A stretch of 11,462 nucleotides of DNA from Clostridia bacterium (GCA_017500745.1 JAFVYE010000045.1:1-11462), one strand, 5' to 3'. Positions 1 to 6,473 are shown, numbered from the stretch's first letter. Numbers and translations: made by a program. The notes: a model not told the origin generated them from the letters alone.

Positions 1-1
1 A

Positions 2-1108
2 CAAGTTGAAACAACCGAGATGCATGTTGATGAAATAGATGCATCTCAACCTGAAGTAGTGGAAACCACGTCCAAGAAAAAGAGACGTCAGTTCCACCTT
101 CCCACAAGAAAACTTTGTGGCATGGCAGTATTGACTGCTTTAGCAGTCACTCTTGCATGCACAGTGCATATACCTTTCTATGCAGCATCATTTCTTGAGT
201 ATTCTCCCTCAGATGTGCCCATCCTCATAGCGTCCTTTATGTATGGACCAATTTGGGGATTTGTGGTGAGTGTGATCGTTGCACTCATTCAAGGTTTTAC
301 TGTCAGCGCATCCGCAGGCCCCATTGGCATTGCGATGAATTTGCTTTCAACAGGAATATTTGTGTTGAGTGCAGGGCTTGTGTACAAGTTCAAGCGCAAC
401 CTTAAAGGAGCAATAGTCGGTCTTGTAGTTGGCTTTGCATCGGGGGTTGTGAGCATGATTCTTTGGAACATACTCATCACACCTCTATATATGAACGTGC
501 CAAGGGACGTTGTCGTCTCAATGATTCCCACGGTATTTTTGCCATTTAATTTGCTCAAATACGCAGGAAACGCAGGGCTCACCTTCATTTTGTATAAAGC
601 AACAGGCAAATTGTTCAAGTTTGCCTTTGGCAAAGTACCCGACAAAACCATCAACGATGAGATCACGGTTGATGACCTTGTGGAAGGAAAGGAATTTGTG
701 TCCACATCCGTTGGCGACACCTACGACCTTGCCAAACGCATTGCAAGCATCCTTGAGGGCGGAGAAGTGCTTTTGCTTGACGGAGACCTTGGCGCAGGCA
801 AAACAACCTTTACAAAGGGATTGGCAAAGGCTCTTGGGGTAAAGGATGAAGTGACAAGCCCCACCTTCACCATTATGAACGTCTATGATAGTGGACGACT
901 CAAACTCAATCACCTTGATATGTATCGCCTTGAACATGAAGACGATTTGTATGAACTTGGGGTTGAAGAGGCAATGGATAGCGACACAGTCACAGTCATT
1001 GAGTGGAACAAATTGACCGCACTTGGTGACAAGGTTATATCTATTGATATAAAAGTTGACAAAAAGAAGAGGATCTTTAAGATTAGATATGAAAATACTT
1101 GCAGTTGA
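2..1108 (+). CDS. RibU-type ECF riboflavin transporter S component fused to TsaE ATPase (5' end open at window edge)
   Basis: Two domains in one frame; residues are counted from the first in-window ATG at base 20. Residues about 33-203 form a multi-helix membrane domain with RibU-like features (SPSDVPILIASF at 62-73, LPFNLLKYAGNAG at 174-186). RibU is the riboflavin-binding subunit that works with the shared ECF energising module. Residues about 226-362 are TsaE, the ATPase that drives TsaB-TsaD in tRNA t6A37 synthesis: Walker A GDLGAGKT at 255-262, TSPTF at 279-283, HLDMYRL at 298-304 and VIEW at 327-330. The frame is open to the left edge and no Shine-Dalgarno precedes ATG 20. VETT occurs both just before that ATG (bases 5-16) and at residues 14-17, so the true start may lie outside. 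It overlaps tsaB by 20 bases. Normally these are two separate genes; an internal start at 698 could release free TsaE of 136 aa. Domain assignments are firm; the fusion as the only product is inference. Confidence 0.88.
   Translation, partial: QVETTEMHVDEIDASQPEVVETTSKKKRRQFHLPTRKLCGMAVLTALAVTLACTVHIPFYAASFLEYSPSDVPILIASFMYGPIWGFVVSVIVALIQGFTVSASAGPIGIAMNLLSTGIFVLSAGLVYKFKRNLKGAIVGLVVGFASGVVSMILWNILITPLYMNVPRDVVVSMIPTVFLPFNLLKYAGNAGLTFILYKATGKLFKFAFGKVPDKTINDEITVDDLVEGKEFVSTSVGDTYDLAKRIASILEGGEVLLLDGDLGAGKTTFTKGLAKALGVKDEVTSPTFTIMNVYDSGRLKLNHLDMYRLEHEDDLYELGVEEAMDSDTVTVIEWNKLTALGDKVISIDIKVDKKKRIFKIRYENTCS
684..700 (+). promoter_or_regulatory. Internal Shine-Dalgarno and GTG start at the TsaE domain boundary
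   Basis: AAGGAAAGGAA (684-694) lies 4-5 bases before GTG at 698-700, in frame with the fusion gene. Starting here gives VSTSVGDTYDLAKR..., exactly where a free TsaE protein normally begins, and a 136-residue product close to the usual TsaE size. The bases and spacing are seen; its use in the cell is inferred. Confidence 0.5.
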
Positions 1109-1658
1109 CACAACAGCCAGCACCTTCACAGCAGTGCTCATTAATGGAGAAAATACCTATTCAAAATCATTTGAAGTTGGCAAGAGTGGGCATTCTTCAT
1201 TGATTTTGCCCACCATTCAAGCTTTGATGGAGGAGGGCGGAGTTTGTCCTCAAGATCTTGATGCGGTGGGTGTTGTTGTAGGCCCGGGCTCTTTTACAGG
1301 CATACGAATTGGGGTGTCTGCCCTCACAGCCATAGCATACGGCACGGGAGCAAAACGAATTGCTGTCAACTCCTTTGAACTTCTTGCATATAGTAGGATA
1401 AACGCAGTGCTTGCTATTGATGCAGGTCACGGACACAACTATGTGGCGGAAGTCAAGGACGGCAAGATTGTAGGCATGAGCTTTGTTGAGGAAAAGGACA
1501 AAGACACCCTTGATGGTGCAATCACTACAACGTGTTGTAGTGCAAGCGAAATATTAGATAAGATTGTAAGACAAAAATGGGCGGATGGAGAGTTTGTTGC
1601 CGTCTTAGAGCCATTTTATATGCGAAAGTCACAAGCAGAGAGGAACAATGAGATTTGA
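1089..1658 (+). CDS. tsaB: TsaB, tRNA threonylcarbamoyladenosine complex scaffold protein
   Basis: 189 aa. TsaB is an inactive ASKHA-fold paralogue of TsaD that dimerises with it and recruits TsaE during t6A37 modification of ANN-reading tRNAs. Visible signs are the N-terminal strand MKILAVDTT (1-9), the family signature GPGSFTGIRIG (65-75), and the C-terminal FYMRKSQAE (177-185). It is somewhat shorter than the roughly 220-240 aa of many TsaB proteins, the reduction lying in the C-terminal half. The ATG at 1089 is chosen because TsaB proteins begin directly with MKIL-type strands; a TTG at 1056 would add 11 unconserved residues. The nearest purine-rich stretch (AGAAGAGG, 1065-1072) is rather far, so translation is probably coupled to the upstream tsaE domain (20-base overlap). 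It overlaps rimI by 11 bases. Confidence 0.93.
   Translation: MKILAVDTTASTFTAVLINGENTYSKSFEVGKSGHSSLILPTIQALMEEGGVCPQDLDAVGVVVGPGSFTGIRIGVSALTAIAYGTGAKRIAVNSFELLAYSRINAVLAIDAGHGHNYVAEVKDGKIVGMSFVEEKDKDTLDGAITTTCCSASEILDKIVRQKWADGEFVAVLEPFYMRKSQAERNNEI
1523..1542. repeat. 20-base near-perfect palindrome inside tsaB
   Basis: CACTACAAC (1523-1531) and GTTGTAGTG (1534-1542) are exact reverse complements separated by GT. The stretch encodes part of TTTCCSAS. It might be an operator-like site or a hairpin, or chance. Confidence 0.4.
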
Positions 1659-2079
1659 ACCACTAAAGTACGAGCATCTTGCCCAAATGGCAGAGATTGA
1701 ACAGGAAGCATTTGACACTCCTTGGACAAAGGCGATGTTCATCCCTGAGCTTTACTCTGCAGAGGCATTTTACACCGTAGGTGTACGTGGAGATGAGGTG
1801 GTGTGCTATGGTGGGTTCCACAAGGTGCTTGATGAAGGACATATAACCAATATAGCCGTCAAAAACACAGGAAGAGGCAAAGGGATTGGCAAGTTCCTTT
1901 TGGCAACTTTGATTGCAAAAGCAAGAGAAGTGGGAGTTGAACATTTGACACTTGAAGTCAACGTCAACAACACTCGTGCAATTGGCCTATACGAAAGCTA
2001 TGGATTTAAAGTAGCAGGGGTACGAAAGAAGTATTATAACAATCGTGACGATGCCCTCATAATGTGGCTGGACGTATAG
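1648..2079 (+). CDS. rimI: RimI, ribosomal protein S18 N-terminal alanine acetyltransferase
   Basis: 143 aa, a full-length single GNAT domain. RimI transfers acetyl from acetyl-CoA to the N-terminus of ribosomal protein S18. Visible signs are TPWTKAMF (24-31), GHITNIAV (64-71) for the beta-strand beside the CoA site, the pyrophosphate-binding loop GRGKGIGKFL (75-84), LEVNVNNTRAIGLYESYGF (102-120), and the C-terminal GVRKKYY...DALIMW. Many RimI proteins have Arg where this one has Asn105 (LEVN for LEVR). A purine-rich site GAGAGGA (1638-1644) sits 3-4 bases before the ATG, inside the end of tsaB. The tsaE-tsaB-rimI order is the classic one, but the usual next gene, tsaD, is missing here. The gene ends in TAG, which forms the start of the next gene's AGGAGG. 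Confidence 0.94.
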   Translation: MRFEPLKYEHLAQMAEIEQEAFDTPWTKAMFIPELYSAEAFYTVGVRGDEVVCYGGFHKVLDEGHITNIAVKNTGRGKGIGKFLLATLIAKAREVGVEHLTLEVNVNNTRAIGLYESYGFKVAGVRKKYYNNRDDALIMWLDV

Positions 2080-2091
2080 GAGGCAAACATA
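2078..2091 (+). promoter_or_regulatory. AGGAGG ribosome binding site with an AUA start codon
   Basis: A perfect AGGAGG (2078-2083) is followed after five bases (CAAAC) by ATA at 2089-2091, in frame with the alpha/beta hydrolase. No ATG, GTG, TTG or CTG occurs in this frame between the rimI stop and the TTG at 2182, which would remove the first beta-strand and the HGWGG oxyanion motif. ATA is an allowed but rare bacterial start. Confidence 0.65.
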
Positions 2092-2775
2092 AATTATAAG
2101 ACATTAGGCAAAGGCAAAAACGTTGTATTTTTACATGGCTGGGGTGGAAACGCCTCCGCCTTTTTATTTGTTGCGGAAAGATTGAAGGACGTGTGTAGAA
2201 GCATAGTGGTTGATTTCAATGGATTTGGAGACACCCCAGAGCCCGACAGGCCATACACGGTTGGAGATTATGCAGGAGAGGTTTTGGCCGTTCTTGAAAA
2301 GGAATCAATTGACAAAGCAATTTTTGTGGGTCACTCCTTTGGTGGCAGAGTTGCCATTGAACTTGGGGCCAAATTTCCTGACGCAGTAGAAGGACTTGTG
2401 CTGGTTGATAGTGCTGGCATAAAACCTCATAGACATCCATCATATTATTTGAAAATTGCAACACACAAAGTGCTCAAAAAACTCGGTTTCAATGGATTGA
2501 AAGGATCTCGTGATTACCGAGTTCTTTCATATATTATGAAAGAAACATTCAAAAACGTGGTGTCTTATGATCAGCAAAAATTGCTCAAAGACATATCTAT
2601 GCCAACGGCTATTTTTTGGGGGAAAGAGGACAAGGAAACACCGCTTTATATGGCCAAAAAATTTGCCACAATCCCCGACAGCAAAGTGTTTTATCTTGAT
2701 GGAGGCCATTACGCCTACGTCACAGATTTGGACAATTTTGTGAGGATATTGTCTGCATTTATTCAAGAGGTGTAG
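2089..2775 (+). CDS. Alpha/beta hydrolase fold protein, AUA start proposed
   Basis: 228 aa if started at the ATA at 2089. It has the full alpha/beta hydrolase signature set: oxyanion region FLHGWGG (14-20), nucleophile elbow GHSFGG with Ser83, catalytic acid in WGKED (Asp181) and catalytic His207 in LDGGHYAYV. There is no signal peptide or membrane segment, so it is cytosolic. The substrate cannot be read from sequence; esterase, lactonase and amidase or haloperoxidase-like activities are all possible. A shorter call from TTG 2182 would lose HGWGG and the first strand, so it is rejected. It follows rimI in the same reading frame, nine bases after its TAG, and its own TAG abuts the ATG of the MurF-like gene. 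That tight placement before murF and ddl suggests co-expression with stem-peptide synthesis, which is inference only. Confidence 0.85.
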   Translation: MNYKTLGKGKNVVFLHGWGGNASAFLFVAERLKDVCRSIVVDFNGFGDTPEPDRPYTVGDYAGEVLAVLEKESIDKAIFVGHSFGGRVAIELGAKFPDAVEGLVLVDSAGIKPHRHPSYYLKIATHKVLKKLGFNGLKGSRDYRVLSYIMKETFKNVVSYDQQKLLKDISMPTAIFWGKEDKETPLYMAKKFATIPDSKVFYLDGGHYAYVTDLDNFVRILSAFIQEV

Positions 2776-4350
2776 ATGTATTATAAGGGCGATTGGGTTT
2801 TAATTTTTCTTGTAACTGTGATGTCGGCAGTGATTTCAAAGCCGTACATGTACGTCATTCAGCAGGACAATTATCGGCTCAAAGAGTTGTTGTATTCAAA
2901 GAGGATAAAATCATCATACGTTACTGTTGTGTTTACCTCGGCGTTGTTTTCAGGGATATTTGTTTGGGTATGCATTTCGGAAGCAGACCACGTTTGGTGT
3001 TTTTTGATTTTGACATTTTCGTTGCTTACGGAGTGTTTGTTATATGTCACTCTTGATGGCGCTCAAAAAAAACCATTGCGTTATACGCCACGTGCAATAA
3101 GAGCCACTATATTTGTTGTGATGGTAGTGATGGGTGCGGTGCTGACCATACATTTTGCTCCAGCAGAATTTTGGGGAGCTTACCCCAAGTTGCGATATCT
3201 TATTTATTCAACGTTTCCGATATTCTATCCGCTTATTTTTGTGATTGCATTGTATGCTATCAATGTTTTTGAGCGACTCAACAATTGGCGATATGAACTG
3301 AAAACCAAAAAAATTCTGCAATCTTCAAATGTGGTCAAGATTGCAATCACAGGCAGTTTTGGCAAAACATCCGTCAAAAACTATTTGAATGAGCTTTTGT
3401 CCATCAAATACAACGTTCTTGCAACACCAGCAAGTTTCAACACTCCCATGGGCATATCAAAAACCGTCAAGGGATTGGATGTTTCACATCAAGTTTTCAT
3501 TGCAGAAATGGGTGCAAGGCGAGTGAATGACATCAAAAGACTGATGAAGATTATTTCTCCAGATATAGGCATTCTAACCGGACTAAATGCCCAACATATT
3601 CAGACTTTCAAGACAGAACAGAACATAGTCCATGAAAAGTTGCACGTTGTTGATATGCTCAAAAAGGATGGATTTTGTGTCATAAATAGCGCTGTGTCAA
3701 AAAAGATAAATGCAACAATAAATTCACAAGTAGAAGTGGTGTTTGCAGGGTTGGAGGGAGAGGTGTTTGTCAGCGATGTCCGTCCCTTTGTCCATGGCAC
3801 TTCTTTTTGTTTGCACTTTCAAGACAGAACGTACAATGCTTTCACGGGACTACTGGGAACTCACAATGTAGAAAATCTTGCGCTTGCAAGTGCTGTTGCC
3901 TATAGATTGGGGGTGCCAGAGGATCTTATCGTTGACAAAATCGCATCCATTAGTCCAGTTGAACACAGGTTGCAACTTATAGAGTCGGGAGGCATAAAGA
4001 TAATAGACGACACCTTCAATTCAAATCCAGATGGAGCAAGACTTGCTCTTGAAACCTTGGAATCTTTTGAGGGAAGAAAGGTTGTTGTCACTCCTGGACT
4101 TGTTGAACTTGGAAAAGTTGAACTCCATGAAAATAAGATTCTTGGTGCAAACGTTGCAAGGGTAGCTGACGTTGCGGTGCTGATTGGAAAAAGAGCAAAA
4201 TACATAGAGGAAGGAATGGAGGGGTTCAACGGCAAAGTGCTTCATTTTGACTCGCTAAAACAAGCACAAAAGTCCTTTAAGGACTTTCTATCAACGGGCG
4301 ATGTGGTTTTGTTGCTTAATGACTTGCCCGATATATATGAGGATTTTTGA
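2776..4350 (+). CDS. Membrane-anchored Mur ligase, MurF-like (UDP-MurNAc-tripeptide--D-Ala-D-Ala ligase family)
   Basis: 524 aa. Residues 1-165 hold about five hydrophobic segments (around 7-20, 47-67, 72-93, 108-127 and 141-164). From about 185 a Mur ligase core follows: ATP P-loop ITGSFGKTS (191-199), EMGAR (244-248), the LTGLNAQHIQTF region (267-278), GTHNVENLALA (361-371), EHRLQ (396-400) and DDTFNSNPDG (411-420), ending VLLLNDLPDIY. This matches MurF, which joins D-Ala-D-Ala to the UDP-MurNAc-tripeptide, and ddl follows directly. Canonical MurF has a soluble N-terminal domain that binds the UDP-sugar; here a membrane domain takes its place. The ATG directly follows the hydrolase stop, with AGAGGTG overlapping that stop as ribosome binding site. 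Family is certain. Whether this is the cell's main MurF or a ligase for a lipid-linked or other acceptor is open. Confidence 0.87.
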   Translation: MYYKGDWVLIFLVTVMSAVISKPYMYVIQQDNYRLKELLYSKRIKSSYVTVVFTSALFSGIFVWVCISEADHVWCFLILTFSLLTECLLYVTLDGAQKKPLRYTPRAIRATIFVVMVVMGAVLTIHFAPAEFWGAYPKLRYLIYSTFPIFYPLIFVIALYAINVFERLNNWRYELKTKKILQSSNVVKIAITGSFGKTSVKNYLNELLSIKYNVLATPASFNTPMGISKTVKGLDVSHQVFIAEMGARRVNDIKRLMKIISPDIGILTGLNAQHIQTFKTEQNIVHEKLHVVDMLKKDGFCVINSAVSKKINATINSQVEVVFAGLEGEVFVSDVRPFVHGTSFCLHFQDRTYNAFTGLLGTHNVENLALASAVAYRLGVPEDLIVDKIASISPVEHRLQLIESGGIKIIDDTFNSNPDGARLALETLESFEGRKVVVTPGLVELGKVELHENKILGANVARVADVAVLIGKRAKYIEEGMEGFNGKVLHFDSLKQAQKSFKDFLSTGDVVLLLNDLPDIYEDF

Positions 4351-4352
4351 CT

Positions 4353-5483
4353 ATGAAAACAAGAGTTGCGTTGATATTTGGGGGAAATTCTGTTGAGAGT
4401 GAGGTGTCTGTCATTACTGCCATACAGGCGTATAGGCATCTTGACAGCAAAAAGTACATGGTGGAACCGCTGTTCGCTTATGACGGGGACTTTTATGCAG
4501 GAAACATGACGTCAATAAAGGACTTTGCGCCCTTTGAACCCCATAAGCACAAAAAAGTAATCTTGTACAAAGGCGGATTTTACACTTTGTCAAAAAACAA
4601 GCTCAAACAATTTTTCAAAGCGGACGTTGTCCTCAACTGCTGTCATGGAGGTGAAGGAGAAAACGGGGTTTTGCAGGGAGTGTTTGAGTTCAATGGGCTG
4701 GCGCACACCAGCCCAGGAGTGTTGTCATCTGCCGTGCTTATGGACAAAGGTGTCAGCAAAGTGCTGTTTGAAAGCTTGCTTCTTAATGTGGCAAAACACT
4801 ACGTGTTTTCACAATCGGAATACGCTCAAAACAAGGATGAAGTGATTTGCTCAATTGAAAAAATGGGTTATCCCATAATTGTAAAACCCGCCCGCCTTGG
4901 CAGTAGCATTGGAATTACTCCCGCAAGGGATCGCAATGGACTTGAGGAGGCAATAGACGTGGCGATAGCTTTTGATGACAAGGTTGTGTGTGAAGTTATG
5001 CTCAAGGACTTTGTGGAAACAAATTGCGCTGCATATAGGCGCAATGGCCAAGTGATTGTGTCGCAAACAGAGCAACCCATTTCAAAAACTGGTTTTTTGT
5101 CCTTTAATGACAAATATTCTTCGGGCAAAATGAGCGGAGGAGGACACCATGTTCCTGCTCAAATCGGAGATGAATTAAACGCCAAAGTTCAAATTATCAC
5201 AGAGCGACTTTACAACAGCTTGGAGCTTGACGGCGTTGTCAGAATTGACTATTTGGTGGACGTGAACAGCCAAAAGATTTACGTAAACGAAATCAACACC
5301 GTGCCGGGATCTCTGGCGTATTATTTGTTTGAGTCAGCGGGTATAAGTTATGAGCAACTGCTTGATGACCTCATTGCCCAAACAATCAATAGACGTCTTG
5401 AAAAACAAGCAAAGAGCAGGCGTTTTTCAACAGGCATCTTGCAGTCATATGCAGGGGGTACAAAAGGAACAAAAATCAAGTAA
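4353..5483 (+). CDS. ddl: D-alanine--D-alanine ligase family (Ddl), possible D-Ala-D-lactate/D-X specificity
   Basis: 376 aa ATP-grasp ligase. Motifs in order: FGGNSVESEVS (9-19) with Glu15, HGGEGENG (98-105) where many Ddl have GEDG, ATP-binding VKPARLGSSIGI (177-188), omega loop FLSFNDKY (248-255), RIDYLVD (297-303) for metal binding, and NEINTVPGS (312-320). It makes the dipeptide that MurF adds. The omega loop aligns by eye with FYDYEAKY of E. coli DdlB, putting Phe251 at the Tyr216 position; Phe there is known to favour D-lactate as second substrate. The ATG at 4353 is preferred over a TTG at 4347 because GAGG (4339-4342) is then 10 bases upstream rather than 4. It starts two bases after murF and ends in TAA just before a terminator. 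No vanH, vanX or vanT-like gene is in the window. Confidence 0.92.
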   Translation: MKTRVALIFGGNSVESEVSVITAIQAYRHLDSKKYMVEPLFAYDGDFYAGNMTSIKDFAPFEPHKHKKVILYKGGFYTLSKNKLKQFFKADVVLNCCHGGEGENGVLQGVFEFNGLAHTSPGVLSSAVLMDKGVSKVLFESLLLNVAKHYVFSQSEYAQNKDEVICSIEKMGYPIIVKPARLGSSIGITPARDRNGLEEAIDVAIAFDDKVVCEVMLKDFVETNCAAYRRNGQVIVSQTEQPISKTGFLSFNDKYSSGKMSGGGHHVPAQIGDELNAKVQIITERLYNSLELDGVVRIDYLVDVNSQKIYVNEINTVPGSLAYYLFESAGISYEQLLDDLIAQTINRRLEKQAKSRRFSTGILQSYAGGTKGTKIK

Positions 5484-5486
5484 TAA

Positions 5487-5510
5487 AAAGGCACTCAAAT
5501 GAGTGCCTTT
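5487..5510. terminator. Bidirectional rho-independent terminator between convergent genes
   Basis: A perfect 10-bp stem, AAAGGCACTC (5487-5496) with GAGTGCCTTT (5501-5510), has a four-base loop AAAT. It begins four bases after the ddl stop and lies 13 bases past the stop of the minus-strand gene. On the minus strand the stem runs into TTTTTATTA, a good U-tract. On the plus strand the U-run is only the TTT of the stem plus a weak AATTTGTGTTT, so it should work best for the minus-strand gene. Confidence 0.9.
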
Positions 5511-5523
5511 AATTTGTGTTTAA

Positions 5524-6318
5524 TTAGTTTTGAGCAACAACGTGGTCGCCATCAATTTGAATCTGGTTTTTGAGAGAAGATGGAATATATATGCGGATTT
5601 GGCTTTCCACCGCATTTTCATCAAACATAAATCCTAAAAACTTGCTTGCCACGTCATTGGTTGAGGGAGAGCTGTTTTCAAAAATCTTCACGATCTTTCC
5701 GCCATAGTTTACAGAGAGTTGTGAGGGGAAGGTTTCATATCCCTTGATTGTGATGAAGTCATCATCGGTGTAGATGACAACCACGTTTTTGTCCTTCATA
5801 TCCAATGTGATTTGGTGTATAGGTCTGTCGGGGTTGGAGGTGTCAAAGCTCACTTCAAATGACTTGGTTTCTGCGTAATAGCCATTGCCTGTGAGATATC
5901 CCTCTTTAACCTTGCTCCATTCATCTCTTGAAGTTGCTCCAAGGCCTGCGGATACAATGATGAATACAGCGCCCAAAATTACCACGCCAAAGCAAATTGT
6001 TTGAAAAGAGATTTTGAGTTTGCCTTTTGCAATAGAAGTTTTTGCTTCTGTGGAGGGCTCTTCATTTTTGTTTTGGTCAAAGCGCTTTTTATAGCGCAAA
6101 AACCCGTCAACAAAGGCAAGGGCAATGCCAAAGGATAATATTGACAACCCAAATAGAATCAACATCACCATAGGTGATCCAAAAGCGATGTAAGTGACTG
6201 CGCTGTAAATCAACGCAACAATTCCCACGCCAAAAAAGATTGCGGAGAAAAGGGCTGTGAGCCCCAAAGGCAGATGGTTCATCACTTTTTTGAGATTTTC
6301 TTTCTTTGTGTTTTCCAT
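5524..6318 (-). CDS. Unrecognised three-helix membrane protein with a beta-rich extracytoplasmic domain
   Basis: 264 aa. I do not recognise the family. Hydrophobic segments lie at about 17-43, 47-71 and 104-127. A polar stretch (75-103) separates helix two from helix three, and a domain of about 135 residues follows. That domain alternates hydrophobic and polar residues (NVVVIYTDDDFITIKGY at 178-194, IRIYIPSSLKNQIQIDGDHV at 241-260), as in DUF4097-type putative adhesin repeats, but it stops after one or two rungs; the resemblance is by eye only. With two or three crossings the beta domain would probably be outside the membrane. It is transcribed alone, convergent to ddl and divergent from the deacetylase, with its own promoter and terminator. 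No good ribosome binding site precedes the ATG. The natural terminator just downstream argues that the short C-terminus is not a recent truncation. Confidence 0.8.
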   Translation of the reverse strand: MENTKKENLKKVMNHLPLGLTALFSAIFFGVGIVALIYSAVTYIAFGSPMVMLILFGLSILSFGIALAFVDGFLRYKKRFDQNKNEEPSTEAKTSIAKGKLKISFQTICFGVVILGAVFIIVSAGLGATSRDEWSKVKEGYLTGNGYYAETKSFEVSFDTSNPDRPIHQITLDMKDKNVVVIYTDDDFITIKGYETFPSQLSVNYGGKIVKIFENSSPSTNDVASKFLGFMFDENAVESQIRIYIPSSLKNQIQIDGDHVVAQN

Positions 6319-6324
6319 ACTTTC

Positions 6325-6352
6325 ATTTTACAACTTCACAGAGTTTTGTCAA
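6325..6352 (-). promoter_or_regulatory. Sigma-A promoter for the minus-strand membrane protein gene
   Basis: Read on the minus strand, TTGACA (6352-6347) is followed after 16 bases by TAAAAT (6330-6325). The -35 box is perfect and the -10 differs from TATAAT by one base. Transcription would be expected to start about seven bases beyond the -10, at or next to the A of the ATG (6318), leaving no room for a ribosome binding site. Confidence 0.65.
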
Positions 6353-6399
6353 CAAAAGGCATATGTTTTCAGTTGAGTTCTACTATTGCCGGTCCTCGC

Positions 6400-6473
6400 G
6401 TAGCATATGGGTATGACGAAGTGCGAACTTTTCCGACAGTAATTTTCAATTTTCGTCAAGCTCACTGGGCTAC
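6400..6473 (+). other. Nested inverted repeats in the deacetylase leader
   Basis: Outer arms GTAGC (6400-6404) and GCTAC (6469-6473) enclose inner arms TGACGAA (6414-6420) and TTCGTCA (6452-6458), so a two-step helix with internal loops of 9 and 10 bases can be drawn. The outer 3' arm ends just before the GAGG ribosome binding site (6477-6480). The stretch is more GC-rich than usual here (for example GCCGGTCCTCGCG at 6388-6400) and has no coding sense. It could be a regulatory leader; it matches no riboswitch consensus I can recall. No convincing plus-strand promoter was found in 6319-6485. Confidence 0.3.

Noticed and set aside
1056..1088. TTG start giving tsaB 11 more residues
   Set aside because: TsaB proteins start directly with the MKILAVDT strand, and the added residues match nothing.
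518..1141. Long antisense open frame of about 207 codons opposite ribU-tsaE-tsaB
   Set aside because: It covers three strongly recognisable domains on the plus strand, shows no family motifs and lacks a convincing start site; it is a by-product of codon composition.
2182..2184. TTG as start of the alpha/beta hydrolase
   Set aside because: It would delete the first strand and the HGWGG oxyanion motif, and no ribosome binding site lies before it.
4348..5483. Full vancomycin-resistance operon around ddl
   Set aside because: No vanH, vanX, vanY, vanT or vanRS-like gene is present; only the ligase itself has a suggestive residue.
6386..6417. TTGCCG with TATGAC as a promoter for the deacetylase
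   Set aside because: The spacer is 20 bases and both boxes are poor; no plus-strand promoter in 6319-6485 is convincing.
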